Assembly: GCA_003222245.1 (NCBI GenBank)
Contig: QHVH01000006.1
Location: 62,001 to 126,000, forward strand
Direction of reading: 5' to 3'
DNA: 64,000 nucleotides
Origin: Blastocatellia bacterium AA13
GTDB taxonomy: Bacteria > Acidobacteriota > Blastocatellia > UBA7656
The notes beneath the pieces were generated by a model. It saw nothing but the letters and a program-made list of their open reading frames with translations, was not told where the DNA came from and made no database searches. Positions 51,401-59,717 of this stretch are shown piece after piece (the stretch's first letter is position 1; each line of letters opens with the position of its first letter). The translations under genes and the position numbers were made by a program.

Positions 51401-53251
51401 CAGCGAATAAGTCTCCGATTTCTTCTCCGGATCGTAGACGCGCTTGAATGGGAAGAGGCGAATCCCTGGCAACGGAGACCGTCGCTTCCAGCCGCCTTTC
51501 TCGACCACGCTGGCCGGCGGCAGCAGCCTGCGAAACCAGTTGTCGTCGAGCGTTTCGCCTTCGAACCACTTTCCAAGCTGTAAACGAAGATCGATGGTGC
51601 TCTTGGCCCCCTCGGGTTGCGGGGCGCCGCCGTCTCCGCCGGAACCCGACTCGTCGTCGAGGCTCGAATCGTCCCGGCCGTCTTCGCTCGAATCATCTTC
51701 CTCGATCAGGATGCTGTCGTCTTCGGTGAAACTGTCGTCGTCGAGAATGATCGTAGGCGAGTTGGAATCGTCTTTTTTGGCATCGGAGGCGGCGGCTGTA
51801 TTGATCGCGATGTTGTAGGCCATTCCGGCCAGGCCGAAGAACTGTTTGTTCGCGTCCTTCTCAGCCGTCTGAGATGCAAGGGTGACCGCTATGCGAGCCC
51901 CGCCCGGCTCCTTCTTCGTCGCGCTTTTTATATAGAGCGGGAAGCCATCCAGCTCGTTTAGCAGGCGATTGACGACCTCCCACACAGTGAGATTGCCGAG
52001 CTTCTTGAAGGAGTATTCAAAAGTCTTCCCTTTGTTCTTGGCTTCGAGCAGGCCGAGCGAGTACAGGAAACTGCCCAGTCTGCGTTCGCTCGAGCTCTTC
52101 AGAATGGCATTTTCCGAGTCCGGTTTTTGAGGCGGCCATTCAAAATTCCAAAGCCCTTTGAGAAGGTCGCGTGCTTCATTGAGTTCTTTCTTTGTTTCCT
52201 CGGATTCTTCTTTCTGTTCTCGGGATGGCTCTCTCCAAACAAGAATGTCCTTGATGCCGCTGGTGTCGGAGATTTTCTCCAGAAGGAGGGGCCCGACCGG
52301 AGCGTTCAGGAGCGCGCTGCCCTCGGGCCATTCGCAAAACTGCGTGACGAATTCAGGCCAGTCGTCGAACGTTTCCCACGGCAAAGGTTCTTCGCCCAGC
52401 TTTGTCAGGCGCCGTTTTTCGGCTTTGATTGCGGGAGGATCGAACGATGTAACGATCTCGGAAGGTCCCCACGTAATCATTCGCGAAACCTGCACGGTTT
52501 CACCGGCCCCCGGAATATCTTTCTGAGGAGGATTCTTATTCACGATCCGCGCGGTAAAAGGTATGCGAAAATTGAAACGGACCGCCGCCAGATCATTGTC
52601 CCCATCGTCGGTTCCGATCGAGCCGCCGTTCGCCCTGGTTATGGCGATGCCCGCGCAGATCGAGCGGACGCCTTTGAACAACTCGGTCTCGGGATCTTCC
52701 GCGCCGGACGCAGCATAGAAGGGCACAAAGAACTCGAGATCGGCTTGTAGAGCCTCCGTTGCGGCGCCGGGTTGCCAGATCGAGGTTCGGCGGCGCATGC
52801 CGGCGCCGAGGACCGTCACGCTTTTCTCGTCGACCTTCTGTTGTGAGAGCCCCACCGATAATGTGGTCAAGAAGCTTCGTTTGTAACCGGTCTTTTCATC
52901 GTAGACCGCCTGATTGATGGCGTCCGTCGCTCCGGCCATATCCGGTTTGAACTCATTGGTCAGAACATCGAGCGAGAAGAAGAGCGGCTCGGAGATGGCT
53001 TTGAAGTCGTGGCTGTTGCCGGTTACGTTGGCGGCTATGTTGGCGACCAGCCAATCTCGATGCTTGACGCTGTTCCAGGCTGCCGAGGAATCCTTGAACC
53101 ACTCCCAGTTCCATTCGGTTTCTCGAAGCGAGTCGTCTTTGAGCCAATATCTATTGCCGGTTTTAGCGTCTGTCGGCGGCGACTTCAGCTTGTACAAACC
53201 GATCATCAGCAGGAAAAGATCTTTGGTCGATATTGATTCGTCTTTCGCCAT
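48476..53251 (-). CDS. Giant DUF6603-type protein (1591 residues)
   Basis: Starts MAKDESISTKDLFLLMIGLYKL with GAGGTAG upstream; no signal peptide. A region at about 800-1370 is rich in alternating beta sequence (KLTIPFTHPKDIGFELEGLDISLKAGP, VVTFGGYHPRFRRPSHYPMVPRIGFNWP, CIMFGARLEASFHSGRLSAWFTAYLDVILAWNPVHYEI) and agrees with the DUF6603 pattern as I remember it; function unknown. Two highly acidic linkers, about residues 494-537 (DDDS and EDDSS runs) and 684-705, separate an N-terminal domain from this region. A helical tail follows residue 1380. It is the first and longest gene of the four-gene set. Confidence 0.75.
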   Translation of the reverse strand: MAKDESISTKDLFLLMIGLYKLKSPPTDAKTGNRYWLKDDSLRETEWNWEWFKDSSAAWNSVKHRDWLVANIAANVTGNSHDFKAISEPLFFSLDVLTNEFKPDMAGATDAINQAVYDEKTGYKRSFLTTLSVGLSQQKVDEKSVTVLGAGMRRRTSIWQPGAATEALQADLEFFVPFYAASGAEDPETELFKGVRSICAGIAITRANGGSIGTDDGDNDLAAVRFNFRIPFTARIVNKNPPQKDIPGAGETVQVSRMITWGPSEIVTSFDPPAIKAEKRRLTKLGEEPLPWETFDDWPEFVTQFCEWPEGSALLNAPVGPLLLEKISDTSGIKDILVWREPSREQKEESEETKKELNEARDLLKGLWNFEWPPQKPDSENAILKSSSERRLGSFLYSLGLLEAKNKGKTFEYSFKKLGNLTVWEVVNRLLNELDGFPLYIKSATKKEPGGARIAVTLASQTAEKDANKQFFGLAGMAYNIAINTAAASDAKKDDSNSPTIILDDDSFTEDDSILIEEDDSSEDGRDDSSLDDESGSGGDGGAPQPEGAKSTIDLRLQLGKWFEGETLDDNWFRRLLPPASVVEKGGWKRRSPLPGIRLFPFKRVYDPEKKSETYSLAPRLDLLSLGVDIKGATKEGLTFLQFGKGPLSYFGLGAIEARMSLLMSEDGVAFGIGVKLKDMRLSFGPKEKSEAKDDDSSDDIFAGIQKLFEEEEKPEKKRGPKTRLGAKKVDTFSISVGYLTPVAPDSPGTLDIQLYDKKGKRGGIVWIPIDRSLYVIYIKQIGIGLKGVENLDLAKGLSEKASLSVALTGGLRLPAFELGFIGAKLTIPFTHPKDIGFELEGLDISLKAGPVVISGSFLKSGYEYGGALTIEFPKVSFSAMGFYGPLCVFSESFSDEVVQALHKGKVHPDLDKKLKEHGIISAFGSAASQGLSGKEWEMRSADGRWYDILLEDGKVTVLSPDKTLFIYGMMSASGGGGIRVGAIEFTALAIGFGWNRRVLTPAIDEVADFPLVKVVMGKGGYRPDETDLSLQMGKPIEAPGAMLQKMKKALPTEKGQYFLCGGVRFTIASAIDCFGLIIVQFGNELEIALIGLARFKYPREAEAAALCYIEMQVLMSLKPSEGTFKLQALLTSNSWIINKDCKLTGGFAIYVWFGGPHKDDFVVTFGGYHPRFRRPSHYPMVPRIGFNWPIADSPLTIKGELYLAVTASCIMFGARLEASFHSGRLSAWFTAYLDVILAWNPVHYEIDIGITLRVEESFAVTAIKLTIGATVQIWGPPVGGIAHVDVVLFSHDFTFGATRDEAKPKPIGSWAQFFRTFFDVGEKEKPADVSYVTRPNLVSGRYNSNSPSEAPRENDVWRVRADELILAGSTAVPVTALNVGTVKTNSPPEGIPARRATGTAMEVEKPVLFDDAKKMHVKKYGSRLGVHPMGKKFDSSLNVTIVRDQGLRTSAVDLTGWIVEAETTSLPAALWDPAKPDPEGPSEPTAKLIRDCITGIKSLKPPAGKRGGAASPTSMRWSRLDEYRVAKSNASQEIPQGIRNSRSVQDEVAAKQADQKTIADALAEAGFGLTWKPPETPARFRDLHAKPMRG

Positions 53252-53628
53252 TGACTACCTCAATCGATCGCCTCGCGCGAGGGTTGGCTCGCGCAATGCT
53301 GTCCCGCGGATACGCGTTCCGGGGCGCGCTCCGTCAGGAGCATTATGTTTATGGTCTAAGAACAGCCTCTCCGCTCGGAGCGAGTACTTGATCCGAAAGA
53401 AAGGTAAATTCGGCTCCGCCGAGCGAGTTTCGCTCGTGGAGCTAAATCGCGGCTTGACGTTTGACGCGCATTTTACCGCGCACCAACGCAGCAATTCTCT
53501 AAAGGTTGTCGCCGGACCTGCCTCACCTGACAGTCACAAATCCAGCGTAGGGCGCGACGGCTGAGGTCAAACGAATGTGATTAAGACCTCTGAGATTTGA
53601 AGCCGTCTGTACAGCATATATTCTTCGA
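53252..53628 (+). other. Intergenic region with REP-like hairpins
   Basis: Holds GCTCC-GTCA-GGAGC followed by ATTATGTTTATGG (about 53328-53354), a motif I associate with widespread short palindromic repeats in soil bacteria, and GAGCGA-GTT-TCGCTC (about 53422-53437) inside a wider GCTCC/GGAGC stem. No gene is supported. It separates the giant-gene cluster from the less GC-rich defence-like patch. Confidence 0.55.
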
Positions 53629-53712
53629 GTGTACCCAAGGATTAATATCCGGTTTGGCCAAAACCGGACCCACGCAAATGATCCGATCACCTTACGAGGC
53701 ACCCGGACAGTA

Positions 53713-54684
53713 ATGTCTGTCAATAAGAATGTCAAGAAGCCTACCGCGATCCCTGCGATCCCGCGATCTAGACACGTGTTAAGCCTCGGCGATAATATAC
53801 TCACACTTTATATGCCCTCTACGCACAGAGTGATAAGATCCCTGCCCGCAGGCCACCGGACGCTATTGCCGGGCGAAGAAATTGACTTATCGAGTAGTCC
53901 TCCGGGTCGTCCCGCTCAACTGGTTCAGCAAGGCTATGTAACACCCTTGCCGCCGCGATATCCGTGTACATACATCTCGGCTTCTACCCTTAAACAGACC
54001 TTTGAAGGCAGATATGTAAATCTACCGCTTCCCAACATTTTCATTGAACCGATTGAACGGCCAACCAGCGACAGCCTCATCGGTCTAATCGGGTTAATCG
54101 ATAGTGGTTACCACTCGCCTGACGGCATCAAGGCCTACAGCTACTACAAGGATTACCAAACTGACAATGAAGGTTGTCTTACCCTTGACGAGGGAAAGAC
54201 GTTTCATCGAATCCTAGGATTTTGTTTTAGGCTTGATAACACAGTGGAAATACATCTTCGTAAATTATCGCAAAGCGAGCAGCGTCAAACGGGAGGCAAT
54301 GCGAGGAGGCATTCTGATCTGCACCCCAATATCCATATGCTGCTTGGAAGAATGAATGATGCGTTAGAAAGACAGGACTTCGCCGGGGTGCTGCATGCTA
54401 GCGCAAGCGTCTTCGAAACCCTCGCGAAAGAAGTAGTGGGGATTGCTGGTGTACAGAATCAGACACTGAAATCTTTCTTTGATCGATATCGCAAGGTCTC
54501 TGGCTTGCCGCAGGCCCTCCTTGATTATGTCCTGGCTATCTATGATCGAAGAAATAAAGTTCCGCTCGCTGGCCATGGCAGTACTCTTCCGCCCGACATC
54601 AGCCGACAAGAGGCAACCTTAATGGCCGAGTTAACCAAAGCGTTTGTGAATATCGAGTATGATATGCAGCGAATCCGCATTTGA
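53713..54684 (+). CDS. Hypothetical protein with Abi_C-like C-terminal domain
   Basis: 323 residues from ATG at 53713 (a GTG at 53629 would add 28). The last ~90 residues, LHASASVFETLAKEVVGI... SFFDRYRKVSGLPQALLDYVLAIYDRRNKVPLAGHGSTLPP... RQEATLMAELTKAFV, are all-helical with the H-G-S pattern of abortive-infection C-terminal (Abi_C, RiboL-PSP/HEPN-like) domains. The N-terminal 200 residues are not recognised. The gene is less GC-rich than its neighbours, suggesting horizontal acquisition. The following genes are a toxin-antitoxin pair. Confidence 0.6.
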   Translation: MSVNKNVKKPTAIPAIPRSRHVLSLGDNILTLYMPSTHRVIRSLPAGHRTLLPGEEIDLSSSPPGRPAQLVQQGYVTPLPPRYPCTYISASTLKQTFEGRYVNLPLPNIFIEPIERPTSDSLIGLIGLIDSGYHSPDGIKAYSYYKDYQTDNEGCLTLDEGKTFHRILGFCFRLDNTVEIHLRKLSQSEQRQTGGNARRHSDLHPNIHMLLGRMNDALERQDFAGVLHASASVFETLAKEVVGIAGVQNQTLKSFFDRYRKVSGLPQALLDYVLAIYDRRNKVPLAGHGSTLPPDISRQEATLMAELTKAFVNIEYDMQRIRI

Positions 54685-54717
54685 AGCGTTACCCGCCCCA
54701 TTTAGTGCTGGGCGTAA

Positions 54718-55104
54718 CTAGCCATCAAGGGGAAAGAGCTTGAGTTCCGGCATGGGAAAGTGCTTGATGTTGTCGGTGATGAGCATCAGATCATACTCAA
54801 TCGCAACTGCGGCGATAGCGTCGGGAAGCGTGAGGGTTTGGCCCTTCTTGGAGTAATCACGTTTCAAAAGGCCTGCCTTTCTGGCTACCGCCCAAGTAAT
54901 CTCGTAATAATCAAGACTTCTCAGGAACTGTTCGGTCCCTGGCTCTTCTTTAGGACGCATTCCGGCATAGATTTCGCCAACGTTAATGGCACAGCAGGCA
55001 AGCAGGTCGCCCTGGGATAAAAGTCCTTTGAGCAACTCATGCCTCCTCCGCTTGCCATTAAGCAGGTCAATGATGACGCTGGTATCCAGCAGATAGGTCG
55101 TCAT
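54718..55104 (-). CDS. vapC: VapC-like PIN-domain ribonuclease toxin
   Basis: 128 residues. The conserved PIN acidic residues are present: LLDTSVIIDLL (first Asp), NVGEIYAGM (Glu), TLPDAIAAVAIEYDLMLITDN (Asp and later Asp). Such toxins cut tRNA or rRNA. It starts one base after the antitoxin stop, as in most vapBC operons. It faces the Abi_C-like gene, 33 bp apart. Confidence 0.9.
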   Translation of the reverse strand: MTTYLLDTSVIIDLLNGKRRRHELLKGLLSQGDLLACCAINVGEIYAGMRPKEEPGTEQFLRSLDYYEITWAVARKAGLLKRDYSKKGQTLTLPDAIAAVAIEYDLMLITDNIKHFPMPELKLFPLDG

Positions 55105-55105
55105 G

Positions 55106-55369
55106 TTAGCGCTTCGTTACCGGTGCAAAGCGCTTGTCAGCTTCTTTACGGAGTTTTTCTACATGCTTTGCCGACCCGCCTTTCAGCTCGGGATGATCTT
55201 TGTCTTTCCAAGATCCGGAAGCCTCTTCTAGGGCTTTAAGCATTCTTAGCCTTCTGACCTCTTTCCAGGCCGCATCAGTGAGAAAGCTACTGCGGCCGCG
55301 TTTTCCTACAAGGGTGTCGATTTCCTGGACGAGTTGCTCGGAGATGACGATGTGGGTACGTTTGCTCAT
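55106..55369 (-). CDS. VapB-like ribbon-helix-helix antitoxin
   Basis: 87 residues from ATG at 55369. KRTHIVISEQLVQEIDTLVGKRGRSSFLTDAAWKEVRRLR is a ribbon-helix-helix motif with the DNA-binding strand at residues 4-10. The tail, rich in Lys, Glu and Asp, would wrap the VapC toxin. An extended frame to 55438 lacks a better ribosome site. Expected to repress its own promoter. Confidence 0.82.
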   Translation of the reverse strand: MSKRTHIVISEQLVQEIDTLVGKRGRSSFLTDAAWKEVRRLRMLKALEEASGSWKDKDHPELKGGSAKHVEKLRKEADKRFAPVTKR

Positions 55370-55438
55370 AGTTAATTTGAATCCAGAGTTAATGGCATAG
55401 GCACACTTGAAGTTTAATAGAGTGTGGGATTTTGTCAA

Positions 55439-55861
55439 ATTGCACTACTACACCCCATGTAGGCCTGAAAGGCCGACTATAAAATGAGCCAGGGGCCAGC
55501 GCGTAGCGCGCCGCCCCTGGTTGCGGCCCCAATGCCCTCCAGCGCTGAAGGCGCTATATAAGCGCTTCCGCGCCGCGCTGCGCAAAACTCACAATCTTCT
55601 CGCGAACGTTCATTTCTTTCAGTGCTCGGAGGGGCGCAGGCATGATGCCCGATCTCCAAGCGGCTCCTGCGGCTCAGGGCTGGATGGGTGAGGCAGTTCT
55701 CATCATCTGCCCCGTTTTTCCTTGAGGAGCTTTCGCGCATAGCAAGATCAATCGACTCAACCCTGGTGACTATGGAATTTAGAAGCTAGGTCTCCAGGCA
55801 CATATCTTGCGCGGAAGAGCAGCCGAGTCTTCTACGGCGGACATTCGGGAGGAACTGCGTA
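55439..55861 (+). other. Intergenic region with several palindromes
   Basis: Contains GGCCTGAAAGGCC followed by CTATAAA (about 55463-55482), a large stem CCAGGGGC/GCCCCTGG around CAGCGCGTAGCGCGCC (about 55490-55520), and AGCGCTGAAGGCGCT followed by ATATAA (about 55542-55561). The X-CTGAAAGGC-type elements repeat a pattern: palindrome plus A/T tail. Upstream of the kinase gene at 55862 a GGAGG site is clear; I found no safe promoter. Confidence 0.55.
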
Positions 55862-58800
55862 ATGAGCGGGACTCTTACCGATAGATTCAAGCGCCTATCT
55901 CTTGCCGCGACGGCGGCGGTGTTCTTAATCGGCTGCGCGGTGTTAGGCGGATGGGTGTTCGGCATAGCGTGGCTCAAGGCCATGCTCCCCGGCACGGTTT
56001 CGATGAAGTTCAATACCGCCTTGTGCTTTATCTTTTCCACCTGTTCGCTCTACATGCTCGGTGCGAGCGGGCGCGACCGGCGCCTGTCGTACTCAGGTTA
56101 TTTCTGCGCTTTGCTGGTTGTTCTGATCGCCTCGCTGACGCTGATCGAGTATGCGAGTGGTTTGAATCTTTCGATCGATCAATTGTTAATTCGCGATAGC
56201 GATCCCGCTTTGGAGCCATATGCGCCTGGCCGCATGGCCATAATTACGGCCCTCAGCTTCTTGTTGCTGGGAGCGTCGTTGATCTCGCCGGCCTCGCGGC
56301 CCGGCATAGCACTCAAACAGGCGCTGGCCTTCGCCGTACTCTTGACGTCGCTGTTGGCGATTATCGGATACGCATATGGCGCGAGCTCGCTTTATAGGAT
56401 TCTCCCCCATATCTCGATTGCGCTGCACACAGCGGTAGCGTTCGTTCTTCTCTCGCTGGCTATTCTCTTCGCGCGACCAGAGCGGGGCGTGATGAGACTG
56501 ATCTCCAGCGAGGGGCTTGCGGGCATCATGCTGCGGAGGCTGCTGCCGGCGCTCATTTTGCCCTTCGTGATGGGTTGGATGCGGCTGCTTGGGCAGCGCG
56601 CCGGTTATTACGATACGGAGTTCGGACTCTCCATATTTGTCCTGTCGAACGTCATCGTCTTTGCGTGTCTGACCTGGTTCACGGCGAGATTCGTTCATCA
56701 GATTGATGCGGAGCGCACCGAGGCCCAGAATGGTTTGCGTCAGGCGCACGATGAACTGGAGATTCGAGTCAAAGAAAGAACCGCTGAGCTCGAAGCCAGC
56801 AACAAACGGCTCACTCTCGAGATAGACGAACGCAAACGATCGGAAGAAGCGTTACGCGCTTCGGAGAGCCGCTTTTCGAAGGCCTTCAATTCCAGCCCGA
56901 GCGCAATGTCCATAATGCGCCTGAGCGACAACCGGCTGCTCGACGTAAACGAGAGCGTCACGCTGATGAGCGGGTACAGCCGCGAAGAACTGATTGGCCG
57001 CACGCCTCGCGACTTGAAGATCTGGACGAACAAGCAAGACCGTTCAACGGCAGCTCAAATGATTCGCGAGACGCAGAAAGTTCGCGAGATCGAGATCGGC
57101 CTTCGATGCAAGGCCGGAGACGAAAAGCGGTGCCTCTTCTCGGCTGAGATTATCGACATTGAGGGCGAGCCCTGCATGCTCTCGACCCTCGATGACATAA
57201 CCGAGCGAAGAGGAATGGAAGCGGAGGTGGAGCAGGCTAGAGACGCCGCCGTAAGCTCCGCGCGCTCCAAGGCTGAGTTTCTCGCCAATATGAGTCACGA
57301 AATTCGCACGCCGATGAATGCAGTCATAGGAATGACAAGCCTGCTGCTGAACACCCAGCTATCGATCGATCAGAGGGATTTCATTGAGACAATCAAGACG
57401 AGCGGCGCGGCTCTGTTAGCGATAATCAACGACATTTTGGACTTCTCCAAGATCGAGGCCGGAAGGCTCGACCTTGAAGATCATATCTTTGAGTTACGGG
57501 GCGTCGTCGAAGAGTCTCTGGACCTGATTGCCACTAGGGCGGGCGAGAAGGGGTTGAACCTGGCTTATCTTATCGACGCTAACGCCCCTCACGCGATCGT
57601 GGGTGATCCAACCCGTCTGCGACAAATTCTGATCAATCTTCTTTCGAACGCCGTCAAGTTCACCGAAATCGGCGAGGTGGTCGTCACTATAATATGCGAG
57701 CCGCCTCACGAAATTGCAGACGCGGCGCGAAGCCCAATACCTGGAAATCAAAACGGTCACGCCGCGGGCGCCGCATCGGATGGAGCTCCCGGGCTTTATC
57801 AACTGCACTTCATCGTGGAGGATACCGGCATAGGGATTTCTCGCGACGGCATAAAAGGACTATTCCAATCCTTCAGCCAGATCGACGCATCCACCACGCG
57901 GCGCTATGGCGGCACGGGCCTGGGTCTCGTCATAAGCAGGAGGCTTGCGGACATGATGCACGGCCGGATGTGGGTCGAAAGTGAAGTAGGCCGCGGATCG
58001 AAGTTCCATTTCACGGTGCAGGCGCGTGCATCCGAATCCCAAGCAGAAAGCTTCCCGGACACGATTCAGCCTCAACTGAGCGGGCGCAGGTTGCTCGTAA
58101 TCGACGAATACGCCGCGAACCGGGTGATTCTGTCGCAGCAAGTCGAGCATTGGGGAATGGCTTGTACGACTGCAAGCTCGCGCCGCGAGGCGCTCGGACT
58201 CATTTCAGGTGAAGACGCGTTCGATGTCGCGATCATCGATGCTCAAATGCATGAGATGGGCGCAATGGAGCTTGTCTCCGCGATACGGGGTGTTCCGGGC
58301 AGAGAAGCGCTTCCGCTGATCATGCTCTCGCCGTTTGGACAGTCGACCGATGAAACGGCGCGCGGCTGCTTTTCAGCTTTCTTGAGCAAGCCAATCAAGC
58401 CGGCGGCATTGTTCGAGGCGCTGGTCCACATCTTTCAGACAAAGCGACAGGAGCAAACAGCTCAGCCGATTCCTAAACCGGTCTCCACCAAGATGGCGGA
58501 CCGTTTGCCGCTGAACATTCTCCTGGCGGAAGACAATGTAGTTAATCAGAAAGTAGCCACCAGCATGCTTAAGAAACTCGGCTATCAACCGGATGTTGTG
58601 GGAAACGGAATTGAGGCGGTAAACGCGATTACGCGCCGCCGCTTCGATCTGGTGTTGATGGATATACAGATGCCGGAAATGGACGGACTGGAAGCGGCGA
58701 AAGTCATAGCGGGCAAATGGTCTATAAGTGAGCGTCCGCTGATCGTGGCGATGACGGCCCACGCCATGAAGGGCGACCGTGAAGAATGCCTGGCGGCCGG

Positions 58801-58912
58801 AATGAACGACTACATTTCAAAACCTATAACGATTGAAGAATTGGCCCTGGTTATCGAGCGTTGCTGGACACAGGCGGGGCGTGCTGTCCGAGTCGAGGCA
58901 TCCGGCCGTTAA
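55862..58912 (+). CDS. Hybrid sensor histidine kinase with two receiver domains
   Basis: 1016 residues. About eight membrane helices (20-280) form an integral membrane sensor. A coiled coil (about 295-335) leads to a PAS domain (about 336-450), then HisKA with the phospho-accepting histidine in NMSHEIRTPMNAV (about residue 480) and HATPase_c with N box RQILINLLSNAVKFTE (about 583), G1 VEDTGIGIS (about 652) and G2 GGTGLGLVIS (about 683). Two receiver domains follow: about 742-860 (VIDE, the phospho-Asp in IIDAQM near 791, LSKP) and about 883-1000 (LLAEDN, LMDIQMP near 933, SKPIT). No histidine phosphotransfer domain is present, so a separate Hpt protein is needed. Ribosome site GGAGG 10 nt upstream. 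Confidence 0.92.
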   Translation: MSGTLTDRFKRLSLAATAAVFLIGCAVLGGWVFGIAWLKAMLPGTVSMKFNTALCFIFSTCSLYMLGASGRDRRLSYSGYFCALLVVLIASLTLIEYASGLNLSIDQLLIRDSDPALEPYAPGRMAIITALSFLLLGASLISPASRPGIALKQALAFAVLLTSLLAIIGYAYGASSLYRILPHISIALHTAVAFVLLSLAILFARPERGVMRLISSEGLAGIMLRRLLPALILPFVMGWMRLLGQRAGYYDTEFGLSIFVLSNVIVFACLTWFTARFVHQIDAERTEAQNGLRQAHDELEIRVKERTAELEASNKRLTLEIDERKRSEEALRASESRFSKAFNSSPSAMSIMRLSDNRLLDVNESVTLMSGYSREELIGRTPRDLKIWTNKQDRSTAAQMIRETQKVREIEIGLRCKAGDEKRCLFSAEIIDIEGEPCMLSTLDDITERRGMEAEVEQARDAAVSSARSKAEFLANMSHEIRTPMNAVIGMTSLLLNTQLSIDQRDFIETIKTSGAALLAIINDILDFSKIEAGRLDLEDHIFELRGVVEESLDLIATRAGEKGLNLAYLIDANAPHAIVGDPTRLRQILINLLSNAVKFTEIGEVVVTIICEPPHEIADAARSPIPGNQNGHAAGAASDGAPGLYQLHFIVEDTGIGISRDGIKGLFQSFSQIDASTTRRYGGTGLGLVISRRLADMMHGRMWVESEVGRGSKFHFTVQARASESQAESFPDTIQPQLSGRRLLVIDEYAANRVILSQQVEHWGMACTTASSRREALGLISGEDAFDVAIIDAQMHEMGAMELVSAIRGVPGREALPLIMLSPFGQSTDETARGCFSAFLSKPIKPAALFEALVHIFQTKRQEQTAQPIPKPVSTKMADRLPLNILLAEDNVVNQKVATSMLKKLGYQPDVVGNGIEAVNAITRRRFDLVLMDIQMPEMDGLEAAKVIAGKWSISERPLIVAMTAHAMKGDREECLAAGMNDYISKPITIEELALVIERCWTQAGRAVRVEASGR

Positions 58913-58954
58913 CGGGAGAATGTTGTTAACGCGCATTATGCGTAGCTTAAACAG

Positions 58955-58977
58955 CGGCGGGCACGGAGACCCGCCCG
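58955..58977. repeat. GGCGGG/CCCGCC palindrome
   Basis: GGCGGGCACGGAGACCCGCC with a short loop lies 40 nt after the kinase stop codon, another member of the GC-rich dispersed palindrome family. It may contribute to termination. Confidence 0.4.
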
Positions 58978-59135
58978 TACATTGATCTTCAGGCTCCAGC
59001 CGAAAACGAGAAGTAGTTTTTTTACGCTTCCCTGGCGCGGCCACTCAGCTCGGCTTGTTCAACCGAAATCGTTGTGTCACGATTTCCCCGCTTTTACTAT
59101 CAAGAACAGATTCGCGGGAGGTCACTCGGGAGATA

Positions 59136-59591
59136 ATGACAAAGAGCAAACAACAGTGGAAGCGAGGCCGTGGAAAGCTCGGCATTCTGGCGCCGCTTCT
59201 TGGAACGTGGAAGGGATCCGCCTCGACTCCGATTGGTCCCGTGAAATGCACGCGAAGCTTCTCTCCTGTTCTGAACGGTTCGCACATTCAGTTGAACGCG
59301 CGCTGGGAATTCGAAAAACAGACGTATGAAGAAGTCGCAATCATAGGCGTGAACCGCGATGGGGCGGTGGCTTTCTGGTCATTCACATCGGATGGGAAGA
59401 ACTCTAACGGAGTCGTGGCCGACGTTTCGGATGTGCATCCCGAGGCTATCGGGTTTGAAGCCGAGATGCCAGCGGGCCTGGCGCGAATGGTCTACTGGCC
59501 CGATGAATCGGGCGGCTGCCATTGGGCTGTGGAAGCGAAGAACAAGAAGGGATGGAAGCGGTTCACCGAGCACCACTACACGCGAGCTTGA
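59136..59591 (+). CDS. Small beta-barrel-like protein of unknown function
   Basis: 151 residues from the ATG after GGGAG. The sequence alternates beta strands: LGILAPLLGTWKGSASTPIGPVKCTRSFSPVL, SHIQLNARWEF, AIIGVNRDGAVAFWSFTSDG, ARMVYWPDESGGCHWAVEAKN. The GTWKG and strand pattern resembles calycin/DUF1579-like barrels, which bind small ligands such as fatty acids or haem. No conserved ligand residue is clear. An N-terminal extension to 59055 has no better start. Confidence 0.6.
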   Translation: MTKSKQQWKRGRGKLGILAPLLGTWKGSASTPIGPVKCTRSFSPVLNGSHIQLNARWEFEKQTYEEVAIIGVNRDGAVAFWSFTSDGKNSNGVVADVSDVHPEAIGFEAEMPAGLARMVYWPDESGGCHWAVEAKNKKGWKRFTEHHYTRA

Positions 59592-59634
59592 GACGCGGCT
59601 TCGCGCCGCTTTACAGCTTGCTCGGTCGTCAATG

Positions 59635-59665
59635 CAGGGGCGTGTCACTGCCCGCCCCTCTTTGA
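59635..59665. repeat. GGGGCG/CGCCCC palindrome
   Basis: GGGGCGTGTCACTGCCCGCCCC forms a stem with a loop between the barrel protein and the HAD gene; same family as the elements at 34210 and 31473. Possible terminator. Confidence 0.4.
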
Positions 59666-59717
59666 GCTACTCTCTCTGTTCGTGAGAACGGATGTCGACC
59701 CCTGGGGAAACAAAACG

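Noticed and set aside
37011-53251. Contractile injection system or phage tail locus
   Set aside because: No sheath, tube, baseplate, spike or AAA+ gene is present. The large proteins alone do not support it.
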